A stretch of 64,000 nt of DNA, taken from positions 2,829,001 to 2,893,000 of the forward strand of contig NZ_CP072597.1 of the NCBI RefSeq assembly GCF_018847975.1, read 5' to 3'. Of the stretch, positions 54,775-63,183 are shown piece after piece (within the stretch, counting starts at the first letter, position 1; every line of letters starts with the position of its first letter). Made by a program: the position numbers and the translations under genes. The notes beneath the pieces were generated by a model. That model was not told the DNA's origin. It saw nothing but the letters and a program-made list of their open reading frames with translations, and did no database searches. Source of the stretch: Lysobacter sp. K5869. GTDB taxonomy: Bacteria; Pseudomonadota; Gammaproteobacteria; Xanthomonadales; Xanthomonadaceae.

Positions 54775-55902
54775 ATGCTTACGCTCGTCCTGGTGGTCAT
54801 CCTGGCCGCGTTGATCTTCGAATACGTCAACGGCTTCCACGACACCGCCAATTCCATCGCCACGGTGGTGGCGACCAAGGTGCTCTCGCCGATGCAGGCG
54901 GTGGCGCTGGCCGCTTCGACCAATCTGATCGGCGCGCTGTGGGGCACCGCGGTGGCCAAGACCATCGCCTCGGGCCTGATCGACGCCGGCGTGGTCGAAG
55001 TCGGTTCGCAGCTGATCCTGTGCGCGCTGCTCGGCGGCATCATCTGGAACCTCATCACCTGGTGGCTGGGCCTGCCGTCCTCGTCCTCGCACGCCTTGAT
55101 CGGCGGCCTGTGCGGCGCGGCCATCGCCGCGGCCTCCAACAACTGGCACGCGGTGGTGTGGTCGCACCCGGCCGAACCGATCTGGAAGAGCGCCGGCGTG
55201 CTGTGGAAGGTGGTGGTGCCGATGTTCACCTCGCCGGTGCTCGGCTTCGCCGCCGGCTTCCTGGTGATGGGCGTGCTGTTCGCGATCATCTCGGCGATGG
55301 CCTCCAGCGGCGGCGTGTTGCGGCGGATGGCGCGGCCGCGCTGGGTCAACGGCTTCTTCGGCAAGGCGCAGCTGCTCAGCGCCGCCGGCATGGGCTTCGC
55401 CCACGGCATGAACGACGCGCAGAAGACCATGGGCATCATCGCCCTGGCCCTGGTCAGCGCGCAGCAGGCCGGCACCCTCGACAACCTGCCGGCGTGGCTG
55501 GCCTTCCTGCACCCCTCGCCGGGCGCGCTGGCCAACAACGACATCGACACCTGGATCAAGCTGACCTGCGCCGTGGTGATGGCGGCCGGCACCGCCGCCG
55601 GCGGCTGGCGCATCATCAAGACGCTCGGCCACAAGCTGGTCAAGCTGCACCCGATCCACGGCTTCGCCGCCGAGACCAGCGCCGCCTCGGTCATCATGGC
55701 CGCGTCCTCGCTCGGCATCCCGGTGTCGACCACGCACAACATCTCCGCCGCGATCATGGGCGTGGGCACGGCCAAGCGCTTCAACTCGATCAAGTGGACC
55801 GTGGTGGAGAAGATGATCTGGGCGTGGATCCTGACCATTCCCGCCGCGGGCGGTATCGCTTATGCGTTGTTCGAACTGATGCGGTTCATGGGCTGGATCT
55901 GA
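54775..55902 (+). CDS. pit: inorganic phosphate transporter, PiT family
   Basis: 375 aa. PHO4-family signature motifs are FEYVNGFHDTANSIATVVAT (GFHDxANxIAT) and the second copy MGFAHGMNDAQKTMGIIALA. About ten transmembrane helices are present, e.g. LLGGIIWNLITWWLGLPSSS. It takes up phosphate, probably as a metal-phosphate complex with H+. It lies 10 bp after the PhoU-like gene. A strong terminator follows (55918). Confidence 0.96.
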   Translation: MLTLVLVVILAALIFEYVNGFHDTANSIATVVATKVLSPMQAVALAASTNLIGALWGTAVAKTIASGLIDAGVVEVGSQLILCALLGGIIWNLITWWLGLPSSSSHALIGGLCGAAIAAASNNWHAVVWSHPAEPIWKSAGVLWKVVVPMFTSPVLGFAAGFLVMGVLFAIISAMASSGGVLRRMARPRWVNGFFGKAQLLSAAGMGFAHGMNDAQKTMGIIALALVSAQQAGTLDNLPAWLAFLHPSPGALANNDIDTWIKLTCAVVMAAGTAAGGWRIIKTLGHKLVKLHPIHGFAAETSAASVIMAASSLGIPVSTTHNISAAIMGVGTAKRFNSIKWTVVEKMIWAWILTIPAAGGIAYALFELMRFMGWI

Positions 55903-55917
55903 GGTCCGGCGATGGAT

Positions 55918-55951
55918 ACGAAAAAGGCCCGTGGATGCGGGCCTTTTTCGT
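55918..55951 (+). terminator. terminator of the pit operon
   Basis: A 14-bp stem ACGAAAAAGGCCCG with CGGGCCTTTTTCGT, loop TGGATG. It is 16 bp past the pit stop. Confidence 0.93.
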
Positions 55952-55987
55952 TGCGCGGGATGGGAGGTCGCGTCGTTGTTGGGGGTT

Positions 55988-56070
55988 CGCGGTCGCGGCT
56001 TACGCCGCTCCTACAGGTAGCGCATGCGGCATCCGCAGCCCCTGTAGGAGCGGCGTAAGCCGCGACCGCG
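55988..56070. repeat. two REP-like units in inverted orientation
   Basis: Copies at 55988-56015 (-) and 56043-56070 (+) of the TGTAGGAGCGGCGTAAGCCG unit. They lie between the convergent ends of pit and the 134-aa hypothetical gene. Confidence 0.9.
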
Positions 56071-56107
56071 TATCCTCAACAACGACGAACCCGACCTTCG
56101 CGCGAAA

Positions 56108-56512
56108 TCAGAGCAAATCGCCGTTCGCCGACAACACCCGCTCCATGCTGTCGCCGACACCGCCGATCTCCAGCACCAGCCGCTGCAGTTCGGCCGAGTC
56201 CAGCGTATCCAGCGGACGGTTCTCGCACAGTTGCAGATACGGCACGCCGTCGAGATTGCCGATGGCGAGATAGCCGACGTGGCTTTCCCAGTTGAACGCC
56301 AGCGCGCGGCGCGCGTCCAGGCCGGTGGTCGGGGCGATCGCGGTGCTCACGCGCAGGAAGCCGCGGCCGTCGTCGTCCTCTTGTTCGGACAGGAAGATCG
56401 ACTGATGGCGGGTGCCTTGTTCGAGCGACAGCTCGACGCAGATCACGCTGTCGTGGACGGAAAGGCGGAACCCGGCTTGGGTGAGATGCTTTTGGATGTG
56501 GTCGAACTGCAT
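56108..56512 (-). CDS. conserved hypothetical cytosolic protein
   Basis: 134 aa from ATG 56512 with an AGGAG site 10 nt before. It has two-layer alpha/beta appearance (HIQKHLTQAGFRLSVHDSVI, LVLEIGGVGDSMERVLSANG), reminiscent of YbjN/type III-chaperone-like folds, with LNFNWESHVGYLA-like strands. I cannot assign a function. It is divergent from the alkyltransferase-like gene across 40 bp. Confidence 0.75.
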   Translation of the reverse strand: MQFDHIQKHLTQAGFRLSVHDSVICVELSLEQGTRHQSIFLSEQEDDDGRGFLRVSTAIAPTTGLDARRALAFNWESHVGYLAIGNLDGVPYLQLCENRPLDTLDSAELQRLVLEIGGVGDSMERVLSANGDLL

Positions 56513-56552
56513 GGGGGCGACTCCTGCGCGCAACAGGGCATATGCTACCGCG

Positions 56553-56888
56553 ATGGACAGCGAAACTGCCGCCAAGCGGATCCTCGCCGCGATCCGCGCG
56601 ATTCCCCGGGGCGAAGTCGCCGGCTACGGCGAGGTCGCGCGCCGCGCCGGACTGCCCGGACGCGCCCGTCTGGTCGCGCGCCTGCTCAGCGGGAACGACG
56701 ACGCCCAGCTGCCCTGGCACCGGGTGCTGCGCTCCGACGGCCGCATCGCGTTCCCGGAAGGCTCCAAGCAGTGGCGCGAACAGTCCCAACGTTTGCGCGC
56801 GGAAGGCGTGAAGGTCGAGAAGGGGCGGGTGCGCGGCCAGCGCGCGGCGGCGACGATGGACGAGCAGATCTGGGGGCCGGCCGAGTAA
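56553..56888 (+). CDS. alkyltransferase-like protein (ATL), PWHR variant
   Basis: 111 aa, homologous to the DNA-binding C-terminal domain of O6-alkylguanine-DNA alkyltransferase. IRAIPRGEVAGYGEVARRAG is the family helix-turn-helix. The active-site motif is PWHRVLR at residues 54-60 where true alkyltransferases have PCHRV: the reactive Cys is replaced by Trp55. Such ATL proteins bind alkylated guanine and flag it for nucleotide excision repair rather than repairing it themselves. There are no nearby repair genes. Confidence 0.93.
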   Translation: MDSETAAKRILAAIRAIPRGEVAGYGEVARRAGLPGRARLVARLLSGNDDAQLPWHRVLRSDGRIAFPEGSKQWREQSQRLRAEGVKVEKGRVRGQRAAATMDEQIWGPAE

Positions 56889-57136
56889 GCCGGCACGCTA
56901 AGCCGGCCTGGCGAGCCGGCGCTCAGCCGGAGCGCCGAGCCCGCGTATCGGATCGGCGCATCGAGCGGGCCGCCGGAGCCCGGCGCGCCGAACGCGAGGC
57001 GCGCGCCGCGAACCGCCCGGCGGCGACCGCGACCGCGGCCACGTTCCGATCTGAACGGCCGGCGCGATCTGCACGCCGCGCTCACCTCGCGGCCCGGCGC
57101 GCGCGGCTACCATAGCGCCCGGTTCGAGGAGTCGCG

Positions 57137-57850
57137 ATGTTTTCCAGTATCCCGCCGGTCACGCGCAAGCTGCTGATCGCCAACGTTGCCGTTTTCCTGT
57201 TGCAGTCCATCGCCAGCGCCAGCGAAACCGCGCGCCTGTGGCCGCTGTGGTTCGAGCTGTGGCCGTGGGTGCCTTCGCAGTTCATCGTCGACGGGCCGGG
57301 CTTCATGCCCTGGCAGCTGATCACCTCCGGCTTCATGCACGGCGGCCTCGGCCATCTGGTCTTCAACATGCTCGCCCTGGTGATGTTCGGCTCGTCCATC
57401 GAGTACGAATGGGGCGCGCGCCGCTACGCGATCTACTACTTCGTCTGCTTGCTCGGCTCGGCGCTGCTGCAACTGGTGGCGGCGACCTACGCCATCTACG
57501 AAGGGCAACTGATCCTGACCCTCGGCGCGTCCGGCGCGATCTACGGCCTGCTGCTGGCCTACGGCATGCTGTTCCCGAACCGCAAGGTGACCCTGCTGCC
57601 GTTCCCGATCGTGCTCAAGGCGCGCACCCTGGTGATCGTCTACGTCGCCGCCTCGCTGTTCTACGGCGTGTTCACCACCGGCACCGGCGTCGCCCACTTC
57701 GCCCACCTCGGCGGCATGATCGTCGGCTGGTTGCTGATCCGCTCCTGGCGCTCGCACCCGCCGCGCAACGGCGGCGGCCCGCGCCGCGACCCGCGCGCGG
57801 ACGCGCTGCGCGAGCGGCGCAAGGCGTCGAAGTTGCGGGTGGTGAAGTAG
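57137..57850 (+). CDS. rhomboid family intramembrane serine protease
   Basis: 237 aa with six predicted helices. The rhomboid core is HGGLGHLVFNMLALVMFG, the catalytic Ser is in TLGASGAIYGLLLAYG (GASGA), and the catalytic His is in TGVAHFAHLGGMIVGWLLIR. A basic cytoplasmic tail (RNGGGPRRDPRADALRERRK) ends the protein. It cleaves transmembrane substrates; none can be named. It starts MFSSIPPVTRKLLIANVAVF as in related bacterial rhomboids. Confidence 0.95.
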   Translation: MFSSIPPVTRKLLIANVAVFLLQSIASASETARLWPLWFELWPWVPSQFIVDGPGFMPWQLITSGFMHGGLGHLVFNMLALVMFGSSIEYEWGARRYAIYYFVCLLGSALLQLVAATYAIYEGQLILTLGASGAIYGLLLAYGMLFPNRKVTLLPFPIVLKARTLVIVYVAASLFYGVFTTGTGVAHFAHLGGMIVGWLLIRSWRSHPPRNGGGPRRDPRADALRERRKASKLRVVK

Positions 57851-58031
57851 CGCGCTCCTCGGGGATTAAAGATGGCCGCGACGCCGATGCCGTCGCTGCC
57901 GCCGCAATCTCTTTGCGGCGCATGAGGTTGCCGACTCAAGGATGAGTAGAAAATGAGCCTTGTTTTGGCGGATGCATCGAGGAATGATGTTTCCAGCGCA
58001 TCGGCATCCGCCGATGTTCCAGGGAGGGGAC

Positions 58032-58964
58032 ATGAAAAAGGCCGCCGCGGGTTTCTCGTTCCTGTCGCTTCTGCTCGCGACGCATAGTGGGTTGGCGCAG
58101 ACTACGATCGAATACGTCCATACCGATGCGCTCGGCAGCCCGGTAGCGGTCACCGATGCGGCCCAGAATGTGGTCGAGCGGTTGCAGTACGAGCCTTATG
58201 GATGGACGCTGGATGCCGTGGTCGATGGCCCTGGGTATACGGGGCATCTGACCGATGCTGCGACCGGGCTCGTATACATGCAGCAGCGCTATTACGATGC
58301 GTCGATGGGCATTTTCCTGTCGATAGACCCTGTGACGGCCCTGGCGGCCCCCTTAGTGGGCTTCAATCGTTATCGGTATGCGCTAAGCAATCCATACGGA
58401 TTCAAGGACCCGGACGGGCGTTGGGTCTGCAACGGCGAATCCTGCGCCAAATTCGAGAAAGCGCTGGAGCGCGTCGTCGCAGCGGCCAGCAATCCTCGAT
58501 TGACCGATGACCAGCGTGGTGTCATGCGGCAGGTGGTCTCGTTTTACGGTCCTAAAGGCGACGCCAACGTTCGAGTGTCGTTCAACGAGTCGATGAGTAC
58601 CGACGGCTCCGCGGCCATGCGGAAGAGCGGCGGTCACGATATTCAATTCAATATGAGCAGACTCTCCCACCGCTCGGGCGATAACTTCATTCCGAATTTT
58701 GCCCGCCAGACTGCGCATGAAGGACAGCACGGGGTGGATGATATGGATCGCAGGCGCCCCGTCGCCACGCTTGCCGAGCGAAAAGCGACGGAGGTCAACT
58801 CCTATCGCGCAGCGGCGATCTACCAGAAGGCCGACCAAGTCGTGTTCAGTAGTGTCGATGGGTGGACTCCGTGGGGAGGCGTCAACGAACAGGCGATTCG
58901 CACGCAAGCGGACCTCTCTGTTGCCGCTGCTTGTCGGGGCGTCGCCGAAGGCAGTTGCCAATGA
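58032..58964 (+). CDS. short secreted RHS-core protein with C-terminal HExxH domain
   Basis: 310 aa. It has a signal peptide (MKKAAAGFSFLSLLLATHSG, cleavage near GLAQ) and a good GGGAGGGGA ribosome-binding site. Residues 24-130 carry only the terminal RHS core (YVHTDALGSPVAVTD, YMQQRYYDASMGIFLSIDP, NPYGFKDPDGRW), far shorter than normal RHS proteins. The C-terminal domain (131-310) has HEGQH (H229-x3-H233) and E254 about 20 residues on, the zinc-metallopeptidase pattern. Four cysteines flank it. Its TGA overlaps the next ATG (58961-58964). GC is near 55% in the sampled stretch against ~70% nearby, so it is probably acquired. The toxin role is inferred. Confidence 0.88.
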   Translation: MKKAAAGFSFLSLLLATHSGLAQTTIEYVHTDALGSPVAVTDAAQNVVERLQYEPYGWTLDAVVDGPGYTGHLTDAATGLVYMQQRYYDASMGIFLSIDPVTALAAPLVGFNRYRYALSNPYGFKDPDGRWVCNGESCAKFEKALERVVAAASNPRLTDDQRGVMRQVVSFYGPKGDANVRVSFNESMSTDGSAAMRKSGGHDIQFNMSRLSHRSGDNFIPNFARQTAHEGQHGVDDMDRRRPVATLAERKATEVNSYRAAAIYQKADQVVFSSVDGWTPWGGVNEQAIRTQADLSVAAACRGVAEGSCQ

Positions 58965-59470
58965 GCGGCCGGCGTCGGATGCGACTAGTTGCGTTTGCGC
59001 TATTCGTAGCCGTCTCGCTTTTGTGCGCTATCGGTTGTGCAAGTCGAGCGAGTCTTCTGGGAAACCAAGCGGCGACGTTGGGATCGGGTTGGGATCCGCC
59101 TTCTTTTTTCTTCAAGCCCGGGCTGCCAAAAGTGGGAGACCGCTTGTCCGGCTCCACCGACGAGCGTTTCACAAGAACCGAGGCGATGCTGCTCGATACG
59201 ATCCGGATGATGAAGGCATTCCCGGATTGGCGCTTCGAGATCAGGGCGTCCACCGATAACGAGGAGTGCGTCGGGTCGGCCTGTGCCGAACTTTCGTTGC
59301 GGCGGGCTATCGTCGTGCGCGATTGGCTGCTTGAGCATGGCGCTCCGGCGGCGTCGCTGAAGCCATTGAAGGCATTGGGCTCGATGGAGCCGCTGGCGGA
59401 CAATTCCACCGAGGACGGACGCCGCATCAATCGGCGCGTCGAGTTCGCGGTGGAATTGCCCAGCGGCTGA
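58961..59470 (+). CDS. OmpA-like domain lipoprotein (first of tandem pair)
   Basis: 169 aa. A lipoprotein-type signal (MSGRRRMRLVAFALFVAVSL, Cys ~26 in AIGC) is followed by a linker and an OmpA C-terminal-like peptidoglycan-binding domain. The latter shows RASTDNEECVGSACAELSLR, RAIVVRDWLLEHG and the ending RRINRRVEF. A Cys pair (EEC...SAC) is shared with the next protein. It overlaps the RHS gene by four bases, so the two are made together. It is probably anchored in the outer membrane and bound to peptidoglycan. It could be an immunity protein for the RHS toxin or a structural partner; neither is proven. Confidence 0.83.
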   Translation: MSGRRRMRLVAFALFVAVSLLCAIGCASRASLLGNQAATLGSGWDPPSFFFKPGLPKVGDRLSGSTDERFTRTEAMLLDTIRMMKAFPDWRFEIRASTDNEECVGSACAELSLRRAIVVRDWLLEHGAPAASLKPLKALGSMEPLADNSTEDGRRINRRVEFAVELPSG

Positions 59471-59478
59471 TTTCGTCG

Positions 59479-59973
59479 ATGACGGACAATCGAGCGCAGC
59501 TCCAGCCAATCGTAGGAACGTTTCTGGTTCTTCTTCTGACGGCTTGCGTCAACGGATCGGAGCGCCTCGGAAAAAACGGCGGCTTGGCGTCGGGGCCGGA
59601 TCTGCCCCCGGTTTTTTTCAGGTCTGGTTTGCCGGCGAGCGAAGGTGGGTTGATGGATGCGCTGGACGACCGGATCACCGATCCGAGCGGGGCGCTCCGG
59701 AATGCTCTGCAGGCGGCAAACGCCAATTCCAAGGTTAAGCTCGAAATCGGCGGCCATGCCGACCTTGAAGAGTGCGAAACCACGGATTGCTACGCTTTGT
59801 CGCGGCGCAGGGCAGCGGCGGTCCATGCCTGGTTGGTCGGCCATGGGATTTCAGAGCGCGCGTTGTCGGCTCCGAAAGGATATGGCCATGACCGGGCCAT
59901 TGCCGCGGACTCGACGGATTCCGAGAGGAGGTACAACCGTCGCGTCGAATTCAGTTTGGTTGGGCCCCGCTAG
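59479..59973 (+). CDS. OmpA-like domain lipoprotein (second of tandem pair)
   Basis: 164 aa with signal and lipobox LTAC (Cys 23). The OmpA-like domain shows GGHADLEECETTDCYALSRR, RAAAVHAWLVGHG and the ending RRYNRRVEFSL. It clearly resembles the preceding protein in order and motifs (including PP-x-FF-x-x-GLP near residue 45-53 in both), so the pair probably arose by duplication. It begins 8 bp after the previous stop. Both are lower in GC than the flanks, like the RHS gene. Confidence 0.83.
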   Translation: MTDNRAQLQPIVGTFLVLLLTACVNGSERLGKNGGLASGPDLPPVFFRSGLPASEGGLMDALDDRITDPSGALRNALQAANANSKVKLEIGGHADLEECETTDCYALSRRRAAAVHAWLVGHGISERALSAPKGYGHDRAIAADSTDSERRYNRRVEFSLVGPR

Positions 59974-60137
59974 CCTTTGATGGCGACGTGCCGTTGCAAG
60001 ATGGCTCGAACGAAGATGGCCGGTGCGCCAATCTTCGGGCGGAGCTGGCCGCCGAATGGCCTTGATCGATGGAACATGCGTTCGACGTTGCGGGTCGAAG
60101 CTCGCAACGTTCCATGCGGTCGTGCTGGCGGCGGCGA

Positions 60138-61070
60138 TCAGAAGCCCGGCCGTAGTCGCACCTGCTCCAGTTCCTTGCGCACCGACCGCCAAAACAACGT
60201 CGGCGCGATCCAGGTATACGCGCAAAACACCAGCCAGCCGTACGACAGCGGACCGACCCACTGCGGCAACCCTTGCTGCGGCAGCGCGATCAGGGCGATG
60301 CGGTAGAGCAGGAACATCGCCAGCAGCAACACCACCATGCGTGTGCGCGAGCCGCCGCTGAGGAAGCTCTGCAAGCGCCACCACAGGCCCAGCAGCGGGC
60401 TTTGCCGCGCTTTGACCGCGGCCAGCAGGGTCAGCGCGTCGGCGTCGCCGGGATCGATCTGCAAGGCCCAAGCGGCGTGTTCGCGCGCGCGCTCGGGCTC
60501 GCCGCGGGCGAGTTCGCAGTGGCCGAGCACGCACAGCGCCTCGACGTGTTCGGGGTGCGCGCGCAGCACCTCGCGCGCGAGTTCCTCGGCGCGCGCGCGT
60601 TCGCCGCGGCGCAGTTCCAGCCAGGCCAGCAGGGCCGGGTAATCGGGATCGTCGGGGTCGAGTTCGCAGGCGCGGCGCGCGTGTTCCAAGGCCTGCGCGT
60701 CGCGGCCCCAGGCGCGGTAGAGGCGGGCGAAGGCGTCGGCGACCGCGGCCGATTCGGGCGCGAGTTCGCGCGCCGATTGTAGATGCGCCTGCGCGGCGGG
60801 AAAGCGGCGCTGGGCGATGGCGGCCACCGCCGAGGCCAGATGCGCGAACGCCGATTCGGGTTCCAGCTCCAGCGCGCGTTGCGCTTCCAGCGCGGCCGCG
60901 TGCAGGCGCTTGCGCTTGATCAGGCACAGGGCGAGGAAGGCGTGCGCGTCGCTGTGGTCGGCGTCTTCGCCGAGCAGGCGCAGCAGCGCGTCGATGGCCG
61001 CGTCGATCTGGCCGTGCGCGTAGTAGCGCTCGGCCATGCGGTAGCGCGCTTCGGACGAGGACGCGCTCAT
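60138..61070 (-). CDS. TPR protein with C-terminal transmembrane helices
   Basis: 310 aa. Residues ~1-225 are TPR repeats (YYAHGQIDAAIDALLRLLGE, LALCLIKRKRLHAAALEAQR, ALCVLGHCELARGEPERARE). The last ~80 residues carry two hydrophobic helices (MVVLLLAMFLLYRIALIAL, LSYGWLVFCAYTWIAPTLF). It probably anchors a cytosolic TPR scaffold at the inner membrane. Its ATG overlaps the stop of the 159-aa membrane protein gene upstream (61067-61070), so it is the third gene of the AAA+ operon. Confidence 0.85.
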   Translation of the reverse strand: MSASSSEARYRMAERYYAHGQIDAAIDALLRLLGEDADHSDAHAFLALCLIKRKRLHAAALEAQRALELEPESAFAHLASAVAAIAQRRFPAAQAHLQSARELAPESAAVADAFARLYRAWGRDAQALEHARRACELDPDDPDYPALLAWLELRRGERARAEELAREVLRAHPEHVEALCVLGHCELARGEPERAREHAAWALQIDPGDADALTLLAAVKARQSPLLGLWWRLQSFLSGGSRTRMVVLLLAMFLLYRIALIALPQQGLPQWVGPLSYGWLVFCAYTWIAPTLFWRSVRKELEQVRLRPGF

Positions 61071-61546
61071 TGCAGCGCCGCGCGCAGCAGCGGCGGCAGC
61101 GCCGCCAGATCGAGCGCGCCGCGTCCGACCACCGCCAGCAGAACCATCAGCGGCAGGCCGTTGCGCGGCTCGCCGCCGTAGTGCTCCCACACCTCGAAGG
61201 TGTGTTGCTGCATCAGATACAGCGCGTAGGCCACCGCGACCTTGAGCGCCAGCACCGACAGCAGCGCGTACGGCGCCATCGCCGGCGCCAGCCAGCCGAA
61301 GCCGACGGCGATCATGACCGCCGCGGTCAGCGCGGGCGAGCCCAGCGCGCTCAGCGCGACGCAGCCCCATTCGCGCCAGCGCGTCGGGCTGCCGAGCGCG
61401 GCGGCGTTGAAGGCGAACCACAGCAGGCCGAAGCCGCCGCCGGCCAGCATCAGGGTCAGCAGCGGCCACAGCGGATCGGTGGCGTAGCGGCTGAGGCCCG
61501 AGGGCAAGGGTTCGTCGGGCAGACGGTAGTAAGCGCGTTGCGCCAT
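61067..61546 (-). CDS. integral membrane protein of AAA+ operon
   Basis: 159 aa with four predicted helices (WPLLTLMLAGGGFGLLWFAF, CVALSALGSPALTAAVMIAV, YALLSVLALKVAVAYALYLM, LMVLLAVVGRGALDLAAL). No family is recognised. It overlaps by single/four bases both the AAA+ gene upstream (TGATG at 61544-61548) and the TPR gene downstream, so the three are translated as a unit and likely form one complex. Confidence 0.82.
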   Translation of the reverse strand: MAQRAYYRLPDEPLPSGLSRYATDPLWPLLTLMLAGGGFGLLWFAFNAAALGSPTRWREWGCVALSALGSPALTAAVMIAVGFGWLAPAMAPYALLSVLALKVAVAYALYLMQQHTFEVWEHYGGEPRNGLPLMVLLAVVGRGALDLAALPPLLRAALQ

Positions 61547-62910
61547 CAGCCGGCTCCGTGGCGTTTGAGGAACTCCAGCACTTCGTCGTACTGGCCGCCC
61601 TGATTGGCGTAGCGCGCGTGGTTGCGCGCCGTGGTCAGCCATTCCAGCGTGGTCGCGCGGGTGTCCTTGAGCGCGGCGCGCAGGTGGGCCATGGTCAGCG
61701 GCGCTTCGCGGCCTTGTTCGATCGAGGCCTCGATGGCTTCGTCGATCGCGGTTTCGACCAGATGGCCGAGGTCGGCGCCGGAGAAACCCGAGGTCAGCCG
61801 CGCCAGTTCGCCGACGTCGATGTCGTCGGCGCACGGCCGTTCGCGCAGTTGCAGTTCCAGGATCGCGCGCCGCGCCGGTTCGTCCGGCGGCGGCACGAAC
61901 AGCACGCGGTCGAAGCGGCCGGGACGGCGGAACGCGGCGTCGACCGCCCACGGCACGTTGGTCGCGCCGAGGATCAGCACGCCGCTGTTGTTCTGGGCGA
62001 AGCCGTCGAGCTCGGTCAGGAATTGGCTCACCAACTTCGCCGAGGCCGACTCGCGCGAGTACTGGCGCTTGCCGCCGATGGCCTCGACCTCGTCGAAGAA
62101 CACCACGGCCGGCGCCTGCTTGCGCGCGGTCTCGAAGATCGCATGCAGCTTGCGCTCGGATTCGCCGATATACATGTCCAGCACATCGGTGATCGCGACG
62201 TTGAAGAAGCGCGCGCCGCATTCGCCGGCGGTGGCGCGGGCGAGCAGGGTCTTGCCGCAGCCCGGCGGGCCGTACAGCAGGATGCCGCCGCCGGAGCGGC
62301 GCTTGAAGCGCTCGAACAGCGAGGGCTTGAGGAACGGGGTGACGATGCGGCGGCGGATCTGCTGCTTGACCTCGTCCAGCCCGCCGACTTCGGCGAAGCC
62401 GATGCGCGCCTGCGCCGGTTGCAGCAGGCGGACCACGTCCTGCGCGTCGGTGTCGTCGTTGGCGATGCTGGTTTGCGCGCCCGCGCCGGGGCGGCGCGCG
62501 GCGGCGAGCGAGATCACCTTGCCGCTGAGTTCCGACGCCAGCGCCGCGTCTTCCAGCGCCGGGTTGAGCGCGACGGCCTGTTGATAGAGCGAGCGCGCTT
62601 CCTCGCGCGCGCCGTCGCCCAGGCGCAGGCGCGCGCGGGCGAACAGCGCGGCGGCCGAGTCGGGCGCGGCGACGAGCAGCACGCGTTCGTCGTCGCCTTG
62701 GCGCAGCAGCAAGGCCAGCGCAGCGTCGCGGCGGGCCGGGTCGGCGAGCAGGGCGGGGCCGGACAGGTCCAGCGCGCGGCCCAGCGCGGCGGCGTCCGGC
62801 GTGTTTAGGCAGGCGTCCACCACCAGCGTCGCCAGCGCCGGATTGGCCGGGCTGGCGGCGAGGGCGGCGAGCAGGCCGTCGAGCAATTCGTTCGGGGGCG
62901 TATCGGGCAT
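61546..62910 (-). CDS. classical AAA+ ATPase with helical N-terminal region
   Basis: 454 aa. Residues ~1-135 are Ala-rich helical repeats (e.g. AREEARSLYQQAVALNPALE, TPR-like). The AAA+ domain begins FAEVGGLDEVKQQIRRRI, with Walker A GPPGCGKT (214-221), Walker B VVFFDEVEAIGG and the Arg-finger region FRRPGRFDRVLFVPPP. The C-terminal helical part has TSGFSGADLGHLVETAIDEA (sensor 2). It is of the FtsH/Cdc48/spastin-like classical clade, but without a protease domain. It is the first gene of a coupled operon with two membrane genes and is divergent from a MoxR ATPase. Confidence 0.93.
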   Translation of the reverse strand: MPDTPPNELLDGLLAALAASPANPALATLVVDACLNTPDAAALGRALDLSGPALLADPARRDAALALLLRQGDDERVLLVAAPDSAAALFARARLRLGDGAREEARSLYQQAVALNPALEDAALASELSGKVISLAAARRPGAGAQTSIANDDTDAQDVVRLLQPAQARIGFAEVGGLDEVKQQIRRRIVTPFLKPSLFERFKRRSGGGILLYGPPGCGKTLLARATAGECGARFFNVAITDVLDMYIGESERKLHAIFETARKQAPAVVFFDEVEAIGGKRQYSRESASAKLVSQFLTELDGFAQNNSGVLILGATNVPWAVDAAFRRPGRFDRVLFVPPPDEPARRAILELQLRERPCADDIDVGELARLTSGFSGADLGHLVETAIDEAIEASIEQGREAPLTMAHLRAALKDTRATTLEWLTTARNHARYANQGGQYDEVLEFLKRHGAG

Positions 62911-63183
62911 GGCGGCATCCGGGCCGGCGAGGCGTGATCGAAAGGGCGGGGCGCAACGGGATCGCTAGGGTAACCAACCGCGCCGCCGGCCGGCGAGGCG
63001 CGCACAGCGCTGCGACGCTCACGATCCTAACGCGACGCGAGTTGCGGTTTCGCGCGGCCGGCGCCTACAGTGCGCGCGTGGCCGGCGCACGCGCGCGGCC
63101 GTTCCGATCAAACCCCAACGCCACGCCGCCGCGGCCGTTCCCGCCGCCGCCGCGCGCCGCCAAGGACTCAGGCCGCTCCCGTC

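Noticed and set aside
57892..57920. Terminator after the rhomboid gene
   Set aside because: An 8-bp stem CGCCGCAA/TTGCGGCG exists, but there is no T-run on either strand and the loop side is short; support is too weak.
58862..58960. Longer N-terminal extension of the first OmpA-like lipoprotein into the RHS gene
   Set aside because: The signal peptide begins at the ATG at 58961, which overlaps the RHS stop; the upstream part is antisense-frame sequence.
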